NCBI GenBank assembly: GCA_029204225.1
Contig: CM055106.1
Location: 12,334,107-12,398,106, forward strand
Origin: Diphasiastrum complanatum
Taxonomy: Eukaryota; Streptophyta; Lycopodiopsida; Lycopodiales; Lycopodiaceae
DNA: 64,000 nucleotides
Reading direction: 5' to 3'
The position numbers and the translations under genes are program-made. The notes beneath the pieces are model-generated. The model had not been told where the DNA came from. It worked only from the letters and a program-made list of their open reading frames with translations, and made no database searches. Positions 11,547-21,607 of this stretch are shown here, in pieces (position 1 is the stretch's first letter; every line of letters starts with the position of its first letter).

Positions 11547-12975
11547 ATCAATGTTGAACTTCAGACAGCTGCTGCAGAAAAGGTGGTCACTTTCAAGGAA
11601 GAGGACGAAAAAATCGCAAAGACGAAATTGTCTAGTGCTGTTATCAATAAACCAACCTCAAAATCGAAGACAAAAGAATATGACATCGTGACTGATATTG
11701 GATCCCTTTGTCCGAACATTACTTTTGAACAGTTGTTGGCAGATAACACTTATTATAGAAAGCAACTGAAAGGCCTTTATGTGCCCAAAAAGAAGAAAAA
11801 CGTTTCTCTGCCAGATGCTGGTGTTTTGTCTATCGATTTAGGTGATCTCGGTGCACCTGAGATTGATATTACCATTGCGGGATGTCTGATCAAGAAAGTG
11901 CCAATTGACTCTGGTTCTAGTGTAGATATAATAATAGAAGACACAGCTCATGCTCTGGGGCTGAGTGACATTCAACCGACACAACGAAACATCAAGTTAG
12001 CTGATTCGACATGACAAAAACTTGTTGGAGAACTGAAGGATGTCACTGTCTACATTCAAGCCAAGCCATTCACAATGAATTTCATTGTTATCAAACCACT
12101 CAGTTTGTCATCCTATTCTGTGCTGATTGGACGACATTGGCTTTATCAATCAAACGCAAGTGTACATTGGAAATCCAGAGAGCTGAGATTTCAGACTGGT
12201 GAGACCAATAACCGAGGTAAGCCAGCAGAACAAATCATAATCTGGAGTCGTGACAATTATGAAGGTGAAACTCCTTTGTCCGACACCAGCTTTACATCAG
12301 AAGAATCTTCGTATGCCTTGAATATTTTTCCCAATGGATCTGATATTGAAGTTCAGTACTTTGAACGTTATGGGAATGCTGATGACGAAGAATTCTTTGA
12401 TGCTTGTGACGTTGAAGCAGATGTTTCATATGAAGAAATTAACATTGCAGACACGAACTCAAAAGAGTCTAACGATTCAAGTGACAAATCTGAACACAAA
12501 TTTGGTAACAAGAACCAGGTTGACGACAAGAAAACATTTGTGGAGTCAACCATGTGTGAAATTCATGGCCATACCAAGGCTAGTATGACAGAAGGTATCA
12601 TTTTACCATATTCTACTGAACTGATTGAACTTGCACCTGGCAGATTTGTGCATGTTTCGAAGTCACTTGGAGAATCGGAGTTAGTGGAATTCACTGAACT
12701 ATTGAAGGAGTATCAAGACATTTTTGTTTGGTCGCTCGACGATTTGAAGGGTATACCTACAGAATTCAGAGAGCACCGAATTGATCTTAAGGAAGATTCT
12801 TGTACCTATTCGACAGAGACAATAGCATCTCAATACTAAGTACTCTCTCATGGTTAAGGACGAACTTAGCAAGCACCTTAAGGCAGGTATAATCTATCCC
12901 GTCTTAAGTAGTAAGTGGGTTTCATCCATTTTTGTCATCCCAAAGAAGAAGACTGGCAAAATATGAATATGCCGA
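11547..12975 (+). pseudogene. gypsy G2 segment A: protease to RT start
   Basis: The + strand frames (11583-12014 and 12075-12839) read as a gypsy protease: IDSGSSVDIIIEDTAHALGL with the DSG active site, then YSVLIGRHWLYQSNASVHW. An acidic linker and the RT start follow (EFREHRIDL; YSLMVKDELSKHLKAGIIYP in a shifted frame; PKKKTGKI at about 12940). An in-frame TGA at 12012-12014 splits the protease, at the same codon as in G1. At about 12975 the sequence switches to the opposite strand of the same element. Confidence 0.85.
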
Positions 12976-14475
12976 TTTTCTCTATGTTGCGATAAGCCCA
13001 GAGAACTAATGGTAGTTTCTGATCCCAATCCGTTGCATGTGCAATAGTAATTTTAGTCAGGATCTTACGTAAGATTTCATTATCTCTTTCTGTCAACTCG
13101 TTTGCTTTAAATTATACGGTGTAGTTTTTCTGTGTTTGATCAGAAAATAGGTCGTCAGCAACCGTATCGTATCATTTAGAAAATGTGTTCCTCGGTCACT
13201 TACTAGTTCGAGTGGACAACCATATCTTGTGATATACTTCTGAATAAGAATGTCGCGATAGTTTTCACATCGTTTCATTTTGTTGCCTCTACTTCAACGT
13301 TCTTGGTAGCATAATCTGTGGCAACTAGAATATAACGACATTTTTTATGTCGGGTAACAGGTTTGATTGGACCGACAAAGTCAATCCCCCACTTCTCGAA
13401 TGGTGCAAGAGGCAGGATTGGTGTCAACGACCAATTCATTTCTTTTGTAGGCTTATCAGATCTCTGGCATGGATCACATGAACGAATAAAATTTGATACA
13501 TCCTTGAACATTGTTGGCCACCAATACTTGGCAGTCAATATCTTATTAACTGTATTTATCAAAGCAAAATTCCGCCAGCATCTTCTGAGTGTAAGGCTTT
13601 AACGACCTTTTTAATGTCTTCAGTTTTGAGACATCTTCGTACTTGATGGTCAACACCAAGCTTTTACAGAACATTGTTAATAATTGTATAAGGTACTACC
13701 TTATATTGAGAAACTGTCTTGTGCTCCAAATTGTAACCATCCGGATATACCTGATCCTTAAGATAAATGATAATATCAGAATATAGCAAATTTGTAGATG
13801 AAATCTCGAATAAATGTTTGTCTGGAAAATCATCGTTGATAGGGTCGTCAATTTTTCCGGTGCTAAGTCGCGATAGATAATCAACATTCGTCTGATATTT
13901 TTCTTGACAAAGCTCTACTTGATAAGTAAATTCTTGCAGAAGTAGAACCCATCGAGCAATTTGTCCGAATAGATCTTGTTTGTTTACAAGATACTTAAGA
14001 GCATAATGATCCACATGAAAAATAAATGCATATCCCAGCAAATAATGACGAAATTTTTTAACAATGAAAATCATGCCAAGTGCTTCCCTTTCTGTAGCCG
14101 AATAATTCTTCTCTGATGCACTGAGCTGTCGACTCGCATAGTAGATGGGATGATCCTTCTTCTGGTCGTCCTTCGGGCTTAGACAGACGACAATAGAAAA
14201 TGCAGAAACATCCACATAACTGTGAAATAAAATAACCCAGTTGGGTGGTCTCAAAATAGGAGCATTAATCAACCTTTGTTTAAGATCTTCGAATGCTTTC
14301 TGCTGTTCATTCGTCTACAAGTATTCTACTTGTTTCTTCAGTAGATGTGTAAGAGAGACAGCAATAGAAGCATGATTTTGAATAAATCTCCTATAATAGC
14401 CAACATGTCCTAAGAAAGTCCTTAGTTCACGTAAATTTGTTGGTATCTGGAGATTCTTTATAAGCGCGACTTTAT
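12976..14475 (-). pseudogene. gypsy G2 segment B, inverted: RT end, RNase H, integrase core
   Basis: This is the middle of G2 in reverse orientation. From right to left on the - strand it reads RT connection (IPTNLRELRTFLGHVGYYRR, about 14380-14460), RNase H (13664-14272: YYASRQLSASEKNYSATERE and HYALKYLVNKQDL), integrase zinc region (13275-13562: CDPCQRSDK) and core (WGIDFVGPIKPV; 13093-13278 SRYGCPLELVSDRGTHF, approximate), ending near HATDWDQKLPLVLWAYR at about 12990-13060. Compared with G1 the RT palm (equivalent of about 975-1450) is missing. Both ends break exactly where the flanking + strand segments stop and resume. Confidence 0.88.
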
Positions 14476-14871
14476 AGTATGCATCCTATTTTGCCAATTG
14501 AATTTGAGGTGAAAACCTTTCGTTTTCAAGCTCAACCAACAGATGTAGAATTAATAAACGAAAGGTTGACTAATATTGACGAACTAGCGGAAGCTCGAGA
14601 GACTTCACAAAAACTAACGGAGGAAATCCAGAAACAAAGAAAGAAGAAATATGACAGTCATATAAAAAAATGTGATCTTAAAGCTGATGATTATGCGCTG
14701 ATATATGATAGTCGCCATCAAAAGTTTCCTGGAAAACTCCATATGCGATGACTTGGACCGTATAAAGTCATAGAAGTGTTTGACAATGGTTCTGTGCAAC
14801 TTCAATCACTTGAAGGTGAACTATTACCGACACGTATTAACAGGTCCAGACTGAAGAAATACTACCTTTGA
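14476..14871 (+). pseudogene. gypsy G2 segment C: integrase C-terminus
   Basis: The + strand resumes with SMHPILPIEFEVKTFR, the conserved stretch that normally follows LWAYRTA...PF.LVYG in gypsy integrases. It runs through KYDSHIKKCDLKADDYALIY to a GPY-type C-terminal module (LGPYKVIEVFDNGSVQL...LPTRINRSRLKKYY) and stops at about 14869-14871. One stop (14749-14751) interrupts it. No chromodomain is visible after it. Confidence 0.85.
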
Positions 14872-15449
14872 CCAAATTTTTTTTTAAAAATATTTTTCTA
14901 GTATTTTTTTGAAAATAATCGCGAATTTTCTTTTATCACATCTAAATTTTTTCGCGACATTTCTTTTATTTTTTCTAGAAATTTTCGCGAATTTTTCGAG
15001 AATTTTTCTTGACTTCTCTCAATCTTTCAATATCATTTTAAAAGTATTTTCGAAAACTTTTCGAGATTTTTTCGCGACAATAAAATTGTTAATCAAATTT
15101 TCGCAAATCGTTTTCGAGAATTTTTCTAGCATTATCTCCAGTTTTTCGAGAAATTTTCTAGTATGTTGCTAAAATTTTCGAGAGTTTCTGTAACATTTTT
15201 TTTTAAAATCCTTCGAGAAAGTTTTGCAAAACTTTCTAGAATCTTTCTAGCATATTTTTGAGAATCTCTCAAACTACTTTTTGTATCCCTCCATTAAAGA
15301 TGATGGCCACGTGATCATCATTATTCACACGTGTGTACGCTCACAGATATTGTTTCTCCTTAATTTATTTTTTCTTTTCACAAACGGTCTTCCGTCATTT
15401 AAGATCGATCTGGAAAATTATAGTTTCAAACACTGAGCCATGCATGTCC
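14872..15449. other. AT-rich spacer with repeated TTTTCGAGAA-type motifs
   Basis: No coding sequence. 14880-15290 is a dense run of T-rich stretches punctuated by TCGCGA, TCGAGA or TCTAGA (at least a dozen), plus a perfect 22-bp palindrome at 15216-15237 centred on TTTTGCAAAA. 15326-15335 is CACACGTGTG. The last five bases (15445-15449, tgtcc) are one side of the C2 target-site duplication. It probably belongs to the noncoding 3' region of G2. Confidence 0.6.
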
Positions 15450-16131
15450 TGTAAAAATTACAGCAAATAAGGATTCTAAAACACTTGAAATGATGAGGGA
15501 AACAATAGATTATGATTTCATAAGATTAGCACAAGTTGAACCATCAAAATCCATCAAAAATCTATGCTTGAACCTCACTAAATGGCCCAAATCCTTGAAG
15601 AAGGCTTCACACGTGTGAAAGTACGGCCTCCCACAGTCTGAGTACTGTACACCAGACCTACATTCAATCCTATAATCATTAGTAATCACAAGTACTCAAA
15701 CAATTATGAACATAGAGAGCAATTGCACCATTATGAGAGAAAAAACATGAAATTGCTTGATTGATTTTGGTGAGATATCATCACCTATATATACATGATC
15801 CATCACGGATTTGGGCAGGTATGAGTAGCCCTAAACCTATCCCTAATGCTAATTTTGGTGGATCTTTCATCCCTACCAAGTTAGGGTTGGAATCTTGGAG
15901 ATCCCTCAACAATGCAAAAATTACCATAAATAGCTCCTATTTTTTCTCCCTTGTATCTAAGCATAATTTGGACTCATTCCAAAGGTTCTAACACTTAGGT
16001 CTACTTGAGAACATCCTTATGAATGGAATCCTATGCTATTTGGCACGTGTGACAAGCCACATCATGACCATCTAACTATTTACAAGTCATATGACCAAAA
16101 CTAGTCAAGCTAGAATTGTGAATTTTTAACA
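15450..16131 (-). repeat. C2 3' LTR
   Basis: On the - strand it starts TGTTAAAAATTC and ends TTTTTACA. It contains the palindrome TTCACACGTGTGAA (15606-15619) followed closely by GTACGG, and CACGTGTG near 16044. A 76-codon open frame here (15761-15991) recurs in the other LTR and is not taken as a gene. Confidence 0.95.
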
Positions 16132-16145
16132 CTCCTCCTTACTAT

Positions 16146-19100
16146 CTAGCTTGGTTCAATCATTGCTTTACTAATCACTCCAAGTGATGATCTGAACTTC
16201 ATAAAAGGTGTCTTTTGAAGTGGTTTAGTAAGTAGATCAGCTACACATTCATTGCTTGGAACATGCTCCAAAGCAATCTCCTTGGCTTGCACCATTTCTC
16301 TCACAAAGTGATGGCATATCTCAATGTGCTTAGATCTTGCATGGAAGATTGGGTTAGATGCAAGGTGTTGGGCTGATATATTGTCATTGTAGATGATTGG
16401 TGCCTCCTCTGAATCCATGATCTTTAGTTCCACCAATAATCTCTTGATCCAAAGTACCTCCTTTGTAGTGGTTGTCAAAGCTTTGTACTCGGCCTCGGTT
16501 GAAGATAGAGATATAGTTTCTTGCTTTTTTGAAAGCCATGAAACCACACCTTCTCCTATGAAAGTTGAATAGGCACTTATTGATTTCCTATCCCTCTTGT
16601 CCCCTGCAAAATCTGAATCACTAAATGCATGAAGGTTAATCACATCTCCTCTATATAGAATCCCAAAATCCAATGTACCCGAGATGTATCTTAGAATCCT
16701 CTTAGCCTTTTTCCAATGGATATTCAATGGCTTTTGCATGGATTGGCTCAACCTACATACACTAAAGCTAAGATCTGGTCTAGTTATAGTGATCCACATT
16801 AAGGAACCTATAAGTTGCCTAAATAAAGTGATGTTCATGAAGGATCTTTCATCATCTTCATTTGGCACTTTTACATCTTGCTCCATTGGTGTGTCAACAC
16901 TTTTGCATACTTTCATCTTAAACTTCTTCAAAAGACTTTGAGCATAGTTTACTTGACTTATAAAGATAAAATCAGACCATCTAAGTACTTCTATGCCTAA
17001 GATGAAGTGAAGACACCCTAGATCTACCATCTTGAACTCTAAGGATAGATCTATCTTGATTTTCTCAATACCATCAACACTATTTCCACTATTGATGATG
17101 TCATCTACATAAATGAGTAAAATTACAATACCAACATCATCAAACTTAATGTAAAGAGTGGGATCATATTCACTTTGAACAAAAGAAAGTGAAATAAGAT
17201 AGCAATGTAGTCTTGAATTCCAAGATCTCGAGGCTTGCTTCAAGCCATAGATGCTTCTTTGGAGATGGCATACTTTGTTCTCCATTCCATGCTTGATGAA
17301 CCCTTGTGGCTGCTCCATATAGATATCCTCTTCCAAAAAACCATTCAAGAAAGCATTAGAGACATCCATTTGACATAGAATCCATCCAAAATGTGATGCA
17401 AGTGCAATGATTAGTCTTATTGTGACCATCTTGGCCACGGGTGCAAAAGTTTTCTCATAGTCTATCCCTCTCTCTTGAGCATAACCTTTTGCAACTAATC
17501 TTGCTTTATGTTTGTTGACACTCCCATTTGAATTCAAATTAAGCTTGAAGACCCACTTGCATCCTATTACATTCCTTTGAGGTCTCTCAACAAGCAACCA
17601 AGTTTCATTCTCAATCAAGGCATCATACTCATCCAACATAGCTTTATACCATTCTTTGGAGTTCAATGAATCTTCAACATTAGATGGTTCTTCAAAACTA
17701 GATGAAGCATAAGAAGTGGATGAGATACCCTCAACTTGCTGTCCTTTGCCTTGATATGTGAGCCTTGATGGCTCCACTTTTGCCCTTGAAGATCTCCTTG
17801 GTGTGATAGGTGGGTTTGGTGCTTGCTCCTCCATGAGCTCCTCCTCAAAACCAAGATCTTGCTCCTCGGCCATCTTCTTCTTGATTGTTGGAGCACTTGA
17901 GCCTTCTTCAAGCATATGCATATGATGTTCATCAAAGATGACATCCCTTGAAACAACAAATTTGTTCAAGGATGGGAGATAGACTTTGTAGCCCTTGCTT
18001 GAGCTTGCATATCCAAGCATGATCCCTCTTGTGGAAGATGGATCCTCCTTGGTTCTTGTTTCCAATGGCACATGCACATAACATATACACCCAAAAACTT
18101 TCAAGTGATTAAGATTGGGTTTCTTTCCATACAACATCTCATAAGGAGTTTTGCCTTCAATTGCTTTGCAAGACACCCTATTCATCAAGTAGTTTGCACA
18201 TACAAGAGACTCACCCCAAAAGGATTTGGGCAAACAAGCATCTAATCTTAAAGCCTTAGAACATTCACATAATGTTCTATTCCTTCTTTCAGCAACTCCA
18301 TTTTGTTGAGGAGTGTAAGAACAAGAAGTCTCTTTCTTGATCCCTTCCTCCTCACAAAAGGCCTTGAACTCATTGGAGATGAATTCTCCACCATTGTCAG
18401 TTCTAAGAATCTTGATGCTATGATTATGATGCTTTTCCACAAACAACTTGAACTTTACAAAAGTATCAAATACTTGAGACTTGAAGGAAAGTAAGAACAC
18501 CCAACAATATCTTGAGTAGTCATCAATGAAGGTTAAAAACATGGATGAACCTCCATTAGATTTGGTTCTAGCAATGTGCACATCTGAGTGTATGAGTTCA
18601 AGAGGATGAGATGACTTTGTGATGGAGTTAGGAAACACCTTCTTATGTGCCTTGGATAAGGCACAAGCTTCACAAACCTTGTCTTCCTTTCCAATAGACC
18701 TTGGTAGGCCTAAAGCATACTCCTCCTTGATCATAGCCTCCATGGAACCCAAGTTGACATGTCCAAGTCTTTTGTGCCATAAAGTAAAGGTAGATATCTT
18801 GCTCTTCTCGGCCAACATGACAACATTAGTATCCACAAATGCATCCAGCTTATAAAGTTTGCCAAGTCTAGTGCCCTTAGCCACTATCTTACCCTTCTTC
18901 TTGATGAAACATTCATTTGAAGCAAAGTCAACATTGAAACCATTGTCTACCATTTGGCCAACACTTAGTAGATTCTTTGTTATTGTAGGAATGTACAAAA
19001 CACCTTCTATGTTGATCTTTTTGGAAGATCCTAAGCAAAGGGGAATGCTACCAACTCCTTCAATCTTACAAGCTTCATCATTTGCTATATAGATAGACTT

Positions 19101-20114
19101 TATAGGTCCATCATAAGATAAGAGAGAAGAGAAAAACTCCCTTTTACTAGTCATGTGTGAACTAGCACCCGAGTCAATCCACCAAGGATCTTCTCCTTTG
19201 AAGCTTGTTGAAGAAAATATGGACATCATGAGAGAGTCCTCATGTGAACTCTCCTCCTCCTCCTCTTTTCTCATGTTGGCTTGGCTTTGATCTTGCTTCC
19301 TCTTGAAGCATTCCGAGGCATAATGCCCCATCTTGCTACAATAGTAGCACTTCACCTTTGATTTGTCCTTCTTGACTTTGGTGGTTGATGGAGATGCCTT
19401 TGGGGGTCCTTCTTGATCCTCAAGCTTTGTAGACTTCTTGAATGTTGATCCTTTGCCTTTGGACTTGCCTTTGCCTTTGGTGAAGAGAGCTTGGTCATCT
19501 CCACCTTGGATGGAAAGCCTATCCATCCTCTCTTGCATTTGGCTCCTTCTTGATTCCTCGACCATGAGTGTGCCTTGGAGTTCTTCAAGTATGGGTAGCT
19601 TACCCATAATTGCATATCCTTCAACCAAATTGTCAAATTCAAAGCTTAGTCCATTCAATATGAGTTGAACAAGCTCTTCATCCTTGATAGGGTCACCTAT
19701 AAAGGCTAGCTCTTTGTTCAATTCCTTTACTCTTAGGACAAAAGTATGTGCACTCTCTCCTTTCTTTTGATAGCTTCTATAGATTTGATTCTTCAAAGCT
19801 AACATTCTAGTTTGGTTCTTGGATTCATAGACCTTTTGCAAAGTCTCCCAAGCATCTTGAGCTGAAGTGCAATCTCCTACCTCTCTTAAGAGTTCATTTG
19901 CAACATTCATTTTTATGCAATGTAGTGCAACATTGCACCTCTTGATGTATTTGGCTTTTTCTTGAGGATGAATAGGTTCACCCTCCTTACCATTTACAAT
20001 TTCCATCAGATCTTGCATGATCATGATAGATTCCATTCTAACTTTCCATATGGAATAGTTAGTTTTGTTGAGCCTTTCATTAGTATCCAAAAGATATGCA
20101 TTTATAGATGCCAT
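16146..20114 (-). CDS. copia gag-pol polyprotein, full length
   Basis: A single 1322-codon frame. It starts at MASINAYLLDTNERLNK, the first ATG after the primer site and a typical copia gag start. Domains in order: UBN2-type gag (about 15-200); CCHC zinc knuckle from C256 (CYYCSKMGHYASEC); protease with D314 in WWIDSGASSHMT; integrase HHCC zinc region from H447 (HKRLGHVN...CEACALSKAHK) and its D,D(35)E core (HSDVH, RTDNGGEF, PQQNGVAERRNRT); RT with FxPVAK, QMDVSNAFLNG and the catalytic YVDD at residues 1002-1005; RNase H ending in the HARSKHIEI segment and LLTKPL. No stop or frameshift is present and all catalytic residues I can name are there. Products should include the virus-like-particle protein and the enzymes for reverse transcription and integration. 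Confidence 0.97.
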   Translation of the reverse strand: MASINAYLLDTNERLNKTNYSIWKVRMESIMIMQDLMEIVNGKEGEPIHPQEKAKYIKRCNVALHCIKMNVANELLREVGDCTSAQDAWETLQKVYESKNQTRMLALKNQIYRSYQKKGESAHTFVLRVKELNKELAFIGDPIKDEELVQLILNGLSFEFDNLVEGYAIMGKLPILEELQGTLMVEESRRSQMQERMDRLSIQGGDDQALFTKGKGKSKGKGSTFKKSTKLEDQEGPPKASPSTTKVKKDKSKVKCYYCSKMGHYASECFKRKQDQSQANMRKEEEEESSHEDSLMMSIFSSTSFKGEDPWWIDSGASSHMTSKREFFSSLLSYDGPIKSIYIANDEACKIEGVGSIPLCLGSSKKINIEGVLYIPTITKNLLSVGQMVDNGFNVDFASNECFIKKKGKIVAKGTRLGKLYKLDAFVDTNVVMLAEKSKISTFTLWHKRLGHVNLGSMEAMIKEEYALGLPRSIGKEDKVCEACALSKAHKKVFPNSITKSSHPLELIHSDVHIARTKSNGGSSMFLTFIDDYSRYCWVFLLSFKSQVFDTFVKFKLFVEKHHNHSIKILRTDNGGEFISNEFKAFCEEEGIKKETSCSYTPQQNGVAERRNRTLCECSKALRLDACLPKSFWGESLVCANYLMNRVSCKAIEGKTPYEMLYGKKPNLNHLKVFGCICYVHVPLETRTKEDPSSTRGIMLGYASSSKGYKVYLPSLNKFVVSRDVIFDEHHMHMLEEGSSAPTIKKKMAEEQDLGFEEELMEEQAPNPPITPRRSSRAKVEPSRLTYQGKGQQVEGISSTSYASSSFEEPSNVEDSLNSKEWYKAMLDEYDALIENETWLLVERPQRNVIGCKWVFKLNLNSNGSVNKHKARLVAKGYAQERGIDYEKTFAPVAKMVTIRLIIALASHFGWILCQMDVSNAFLNGFLEEDIYMEQPQGFIKHGMENKVCHLQRSIYGLKQASRSWNSRLHCYLISLSFVQSEYDPTLYIKFDDVGIVILLIYVDDIINSGNSVDGIEKIKIDLSLEFKMVDLGCLHFILGIEVLRWSDFIFISQVNYAQSLLKKFKMKVCKSVDTPMEQDVKVPNEDDERSFMNITLFRQLIGSLMWITITRPDLSFSVCRLSQSMQKPLNIHWKKAKRILRYISGTLDFGILYRGDVINLHAFSDSDFAGDKRDRKSISAYSTFIGEGVVSWLSKKQETISLSSTEAEYKALTTTTKEVLWIKRLLVELKIMDSEEAPIIYNDNISAQHLASNPIFHARSKHIEICHHFVREMVQAKEIALEHVPSNECVADLLTKPLQKTPFMKFRSSLGVISKAMIEPS

Positions 20115-20912
20115 CTAGTCTCCTAATCAAGGACTTGACACAAATGAAGGTTACTTCTATTGATTTGATTGAAGGTCTACCTTATCCCACTTCTTAGGGA
20201 CCTGAAAAGATCAGTAATAGACTTCCTATAAAGATCTAAGAATGATCTCTAACAAAATCAAATCATAGAATACTAGAAACAATGCACTTGCTTGATTGAA
20301 GTAGACAATACTAGTAGAATTGCCTCTCTTTCTATAAAGAACATTAAAGCTTCCAAATGATCTGATCAAGAGTGAATTTCAGCAACCTAATATACTTCCA
20401 AAATCACTTGTAAAAGATCTAAATGGAACTTAATGAGGATGCAACATAATCTACTATCCAATCACAAGCAAAAAATGATCAAAATTGATGAAAAATTGAT
20501 CTAATTTGGTGCATAAGTCAAGCAATGGTTGGACTGAACCTAAATCACTTTTGGAGGTGTCTACTACACCTTAGAACAGCCTTGAAGAGTCCCCAAAACT
20601 CTGATCTTCCCTCTCCTTGAATGCTAGAAAGCCTCCTCTATGAAATCACCTCCAAAACTCGCTTAGAAATCAATGCTTGGAGCAAGCAAAACTTGCTATC
20701 TTGGTAATGTGAATTGAATTCAACTTTGCCTCTGGTTTTAGACACCTAAACACCTGCAAATTAAGTCACACAACACCAATCTCCAATGTATTTGACTCAC
20801 TTTGAGTTCTAGAATCAATACTATATGCTAAGATCCAATCTACACAAGATTTAGATAAAAAATTGTGATCAAATTGACTGAAAACCAAGGATTTAGCTCA
20901 TTTCAGCCTTTA
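20115..20912 (-). other. C2 5' leader
   Basis: About 800 bp between the primer site and gag start, with no open frame of note on the element strand. A leader this long is unremarkable for a plant retrotransposon and would hold packaging and dimerisation signals, which cannot be pinpointed by eye. Confidence 0.7.
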
Positions 20913-20924
20913 GGCTCTGATACC
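20913..20924 (-). other. C2 primer-binding site (initiator-Met tRNA)
   Basis: gctctgatacca, read TGGTATCAGAGC on the - strand, abuts the LTR edge at 20925 with no spacer. Confidence 0.93.
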
Positions 20925-21607
20925 ATGTAAAAATTACAGCAAATAAGGATTCTAAAACACTTGAAATGATGAGGGAAACAATAGATTATGATTTCATAAG
21001 ATTAGCACAAGTTGAACCATCAAAATCCATCAAAAATCTATGCTTGAACCTCACTAAATGGCCCAAATCCTTGAAGAAGGCTTCACACGTGTGAAAGTAC
21101 GGCCTCCCACAGTCTGAGTACTGTACACCAGACCTACATTCAATCCTATAATCATTAGTAATCACAAGTACTCAAACAATTATGAACATAGAGAGCAATT
21201 GCACCATTATGAGAGAAAAAACATGAAATTGCTTGATTGATTTTGGTGAGATATCATCACCTATATATACATGATCCATCACGGATTTGGGCAGGTATGA
21301 GTAGCCCTAAACCTATCCCTAATGCTAATTTTGGTGGATCTTTCATCCCTACCAAGTTAGGGTTGGAATCTTGGAGATCCCTCAACAATGCAAAAATTAC
21401 CAAAAATAGCTCCTATTTTTTCTCCCTTGTATCTAAGCATAATTTGGACTCATTACAAAGGTTCTAACACTTAGGTCTACTTGAGAACATCCTTATGAAT
21501 GGAATCCTATGCTATTTGGCACGTGTGACAAGCCACATCATGACCATCTAACTATTTACAAGTCATATGACCAAAACTAGTCAAGCTAGAATTGTGAATT
21601 TTTAACA
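20925..21607 (-). repeat. C2 5' LTR
   Basis: Copy of 15450-16131 with about three to four visible differences over 683 bp. On the element strand it would carry the promoter; the G-box palindrome copy lies at 21082-21095. Confidence 0.95.

Larger units (their letters stand above)
15450..21607 (-). mobile_element. intact Ty1/copia LTR retrotransposon C2
   Basis: A complete element on the - strand: LTRs of 682 bp (15450-16131) and 683 bp (20925-21607), primer site at 20913-20924, polypurine tract AAGGAGGAG at 16132-16140, and one unbroken gag-pol frame. The LTRs differ by only a few changes that I could see (one A indel near 15465/20940, and single-base changes such as ccataaat/ccaaaaat and ttccaaag/ttacaaag), so insertion is recent. 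Flanking bases tgtcc (15445-15449) and cgtcc (21608-21612) are a target-site duplication with one C/T difference. It interrupts the G2/ORF-B sequence. Confidence 0.95.

Noticed and set aside
15761-15991. 76-codon open frame repeated at 21237-21467
   Set aside because: Both lie in C2 LTRs; repetition reflects LTR identity, not a gene family.
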